This document shows positions 62,865 through 64,000 of a stretch of 64,000 nucleotides of DNA, in pieces. Source of the stretch: Merdibacter massiliensis (GTDB lineage Bacteria; Bacillota_I; Bacilli_A; Erysipelotrichales; Erysipelotrichaceae); NCBI RefSeq assembly GCF_900155395.1, contig NZ_LT699717.1, positions 1 to 64,000 on the forward strand, in the 5' to 3' direction. The notes under the pieces are model-generated. The model had not been told where the DNA came from. It did not search any database and worked only from the letters and a program-made list of their open reading frames with translations. Every line of letters begins with the position of its first letter. The stretch's first letter is position 1. Both the position numbers and the translations under genes were made by a program.

Positions 62865-64000
62865 TTATTCACACTTATGTTCCTCCTCTATCGCATCTAT
62901 AGTCGCTATCAACTCTTGTTCGATTTCCTTCACATCACTGTGTTCACGCTGCAATGCCGCAGCTGTAAAATGACCGCCGCCCTGCATATGCTCCATGATC
63001 ACCTGTACATTTACATTACCGCGGCTGCGGCTGCTGATCGCAACGACATCATTTTCCTTGGACGTTTTTGCAATGACAAAACTTGCCTCCACACCGCGAA
63101 TAGTTAATAATTGATCAGCTACTTGCGCCATCAACGGCCGGCTTGGATACATATCCTCCAGTACAGCGGCGATCATGAACTTATCATGATACAGTTTCGC
63201 ATATTTTGCTATACGTGTTTTTTCTTCAAACTGGTCATATCGCTCACTTAAGATATTTTCTGTTGTGATCGGATCTGCTCCAAATTTTTTCAATGCAGCA
63301 GCTGCTTCAAATGTACGCGAGCCTGTACGCATCTTGAAGCGGTTCGTATCAACAACAATACCCAGATACATGATCGTCGCTTCTTCCGCACTGATTTCTA
63401 CACGATTCGGCTGATATGCCAGCATCTCGGTCATCAATTCACAAGAAGAACTGGCACCGCTTTCCAGATAAGTCACCAGCGGCCCGTCCACAAAACCGGC
63501 ACTGCGGCGATGATGATCGATGACAATGACGCGATTGGCCTTCTCGATCAATCTTGCACCGGTGCTTTGTGCCGGCACGTGATGATCGACCATGATCACA
63601 AGATCATCTTCATGTAAATAAGAAAGAGCAGCATCCTCATTGATAAATGCATGACGAGCATTTAACTCATCATGATACAAACGCAAGGCATCCTCCAGCT
63701 GGCTGTCTTTTGCGCAATCCTGCGAGACGATGAAAGTTTTTCGCTCACAGCGCTGTGCAATGCGCGACATACATAAAGCAGCTCCCATGCAATCAAAATC
63801 CATCATTTGATGGCCGACGATAAACACTTGCTGACTGTCGATGATCGCTTCACGGATCGTTTGCGACATCACGCGCACACGTACTTTGGAACGATTCGAT
63901 TTGGACTCTGAATTACCGCCGTAATAATGTACGCTATGCCCATATTCCCGTACTGCCACTTGATCTCCGCCGCGGCTTTGCGCCAGCTCGATCAATTCAT
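62865..64000 (-). CDS. gdpP: GdpP-type cyclic-di-AMP phosphodiesterase, 5' part beyond the window
   Basis: The C-terminal 378 residues of GdpP. The end of the degenerate GGDEF domain (ELAQSRGGDQVAVRE) is followed by DHH (GHQMMDFDCMGAALCM, VDHH, IDHHRR) and DHHA1 (QGGGHFTAAAL) domains that hydrolyse c-di-AMP. The N-terminal TM and PAS parts lie beyond 64000. Its last codons (HKCE and stop) appear to be supplied by the IS right end. In Bacillota gdpP-rplI-dnaB is a conserved operon. Confidence 0.93.
   Translation of the reverse strand, partial: ELIELAQSRGGDQVAVREYGHSVHYYGGNSESKSNRSKVRVRVMSQTIREAIIDSQQVFIVGHQMMDFDCMGAALCMSRIAQRCERKTFIVSQDCAKDSQLEDALRLYHDELNARHAFINEDAALSYLHEDDLVIMVDHHVPAQSTGARLIEKANRVIVIDHHRRSAGFVDGPLVTYLESGASSSCELMTEMLAYQPNRVEISAEEATIMYLGIVVDTNRFKMRTGSRTFEAAAALKKFGADPITTENILSERYDQFEEKTRIAKYAKLYHDKFMIAAVLEDMYPSRPLMAQVADQLLTIRGVEASFVIAKTSKENDVVAISSRSRGNVNVQVIMEHMQGGGHFTAAALQREHSDVKEIEQELIATIDAIEEEHKCE
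62880..62886. repeat. Right flank TTCCTCC of IS copy 2
   Basis: The boundary heptamer, which also encodes part of the gdpP 3' end on the minus strand. Confidence 0.55.

Larger units (their letters stand above)
61264..62886 (+). mobile_element. IS110-family insertion sequence, copy 2
   Basis: About 1623 bp, one base longer than copy 1, with the same layout: left non-coding end with GC hairpin (CCGCGC/GCGCGG), 184-nt structured region, transposase gene and short right end. It lies between gdpP and rplI and points opposite to them. Its right boundary falls within the last codons of gdpP. Confidence 0.85.

Noticed and set aside
1-64000. CRISPR arrays, tRNA or rRNA genes, prophage or toxin-antitoxin pairs
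   Set aside because: No regular repeat-spacer array, cloverleaf or phage/toxin gene was recognised.

Overview
The window looks like chromosome from a low-to-moderate GC Bacillota, most likely an Erysipelotrichia-like gut bacterium. That placement is an inference from gene content: a Trp T-box, a THF riboswitch, HPr/HprK, GdpP-rplI-dnaB and FtsEX with a PcsB-like hydrolase. No similarity search was possible. Almost all genes lie on the minus strand. The standard code is used, and prfB carries the classic internal UGA frameshift. No rRNA, tRNA, CRISPR array or prophage was seen.

Layout. 1-4505: an unknown gene behind a strong promoter with a cre-like site, an Lrp regulator with an aminotransferase, and a ribokinase-like kinase with a HAD phosphatase. 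4667-11777: phosphoglucomutase, HPr, two small enzymes and a glgC-glgD-glgA glycogen operon with a perfect cre consensus upstream. 11997-18974: a mannose-family PTS (IIA-IIB-IIC-IID) followed by a translationally coupled module of binding protein, histidine kinase, response regulator and second binding protein, with no ABC permease. Two identical inverted operator palindromes precede the PTS. 20230-22782: a triple-PepSY lipoprotein gene and IS110-family copy 1. 22878-25901: a TrpXYZ-type ABC transporter under a UGG-specifier T-box. 25972-31424: guaB, a type I pullulanase, an SDR and an unknown gene.

31545-37683 is an uvrA-hprK-(lgt+ppaX fusion)-trxB operon. 37823-45240 holds a P-type ATPase, pta, a GNAT, folT under a THF riboswitch, folC, ung and an unknown membrane protein. 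45250-52698 holds ftsX2-pcsB-like-ftsE-ftsX1, an S41 protease and uvrB. 52876-58654 holds mscL, yitT, secA-prfB and upp. 58682-64000 is a gdpP-rplI-dnaB-walJ-upp operon broken by IS110-family copy 2 between gdpP and rplI.

Themes. Carbon-catabolite control recurs: HPr with Ser46, HprK, a fused PpaX-like phosphatase and three cre-like sites near carbohydrate genes. Both IS copies lie exactly in a Shine-Dalgarno sequence. Each carries a nearly invariant 184-nt structured region that fits a bridge RNA, and each rebuilds the Shine-Dalgarno of the gene it displaced. The least familiar systems are the SBP-HK-RR-SBP module with its paired operators, the two-FtsX/one-FtsE cluster, and the Shine-Dalgarno-targeting IS.
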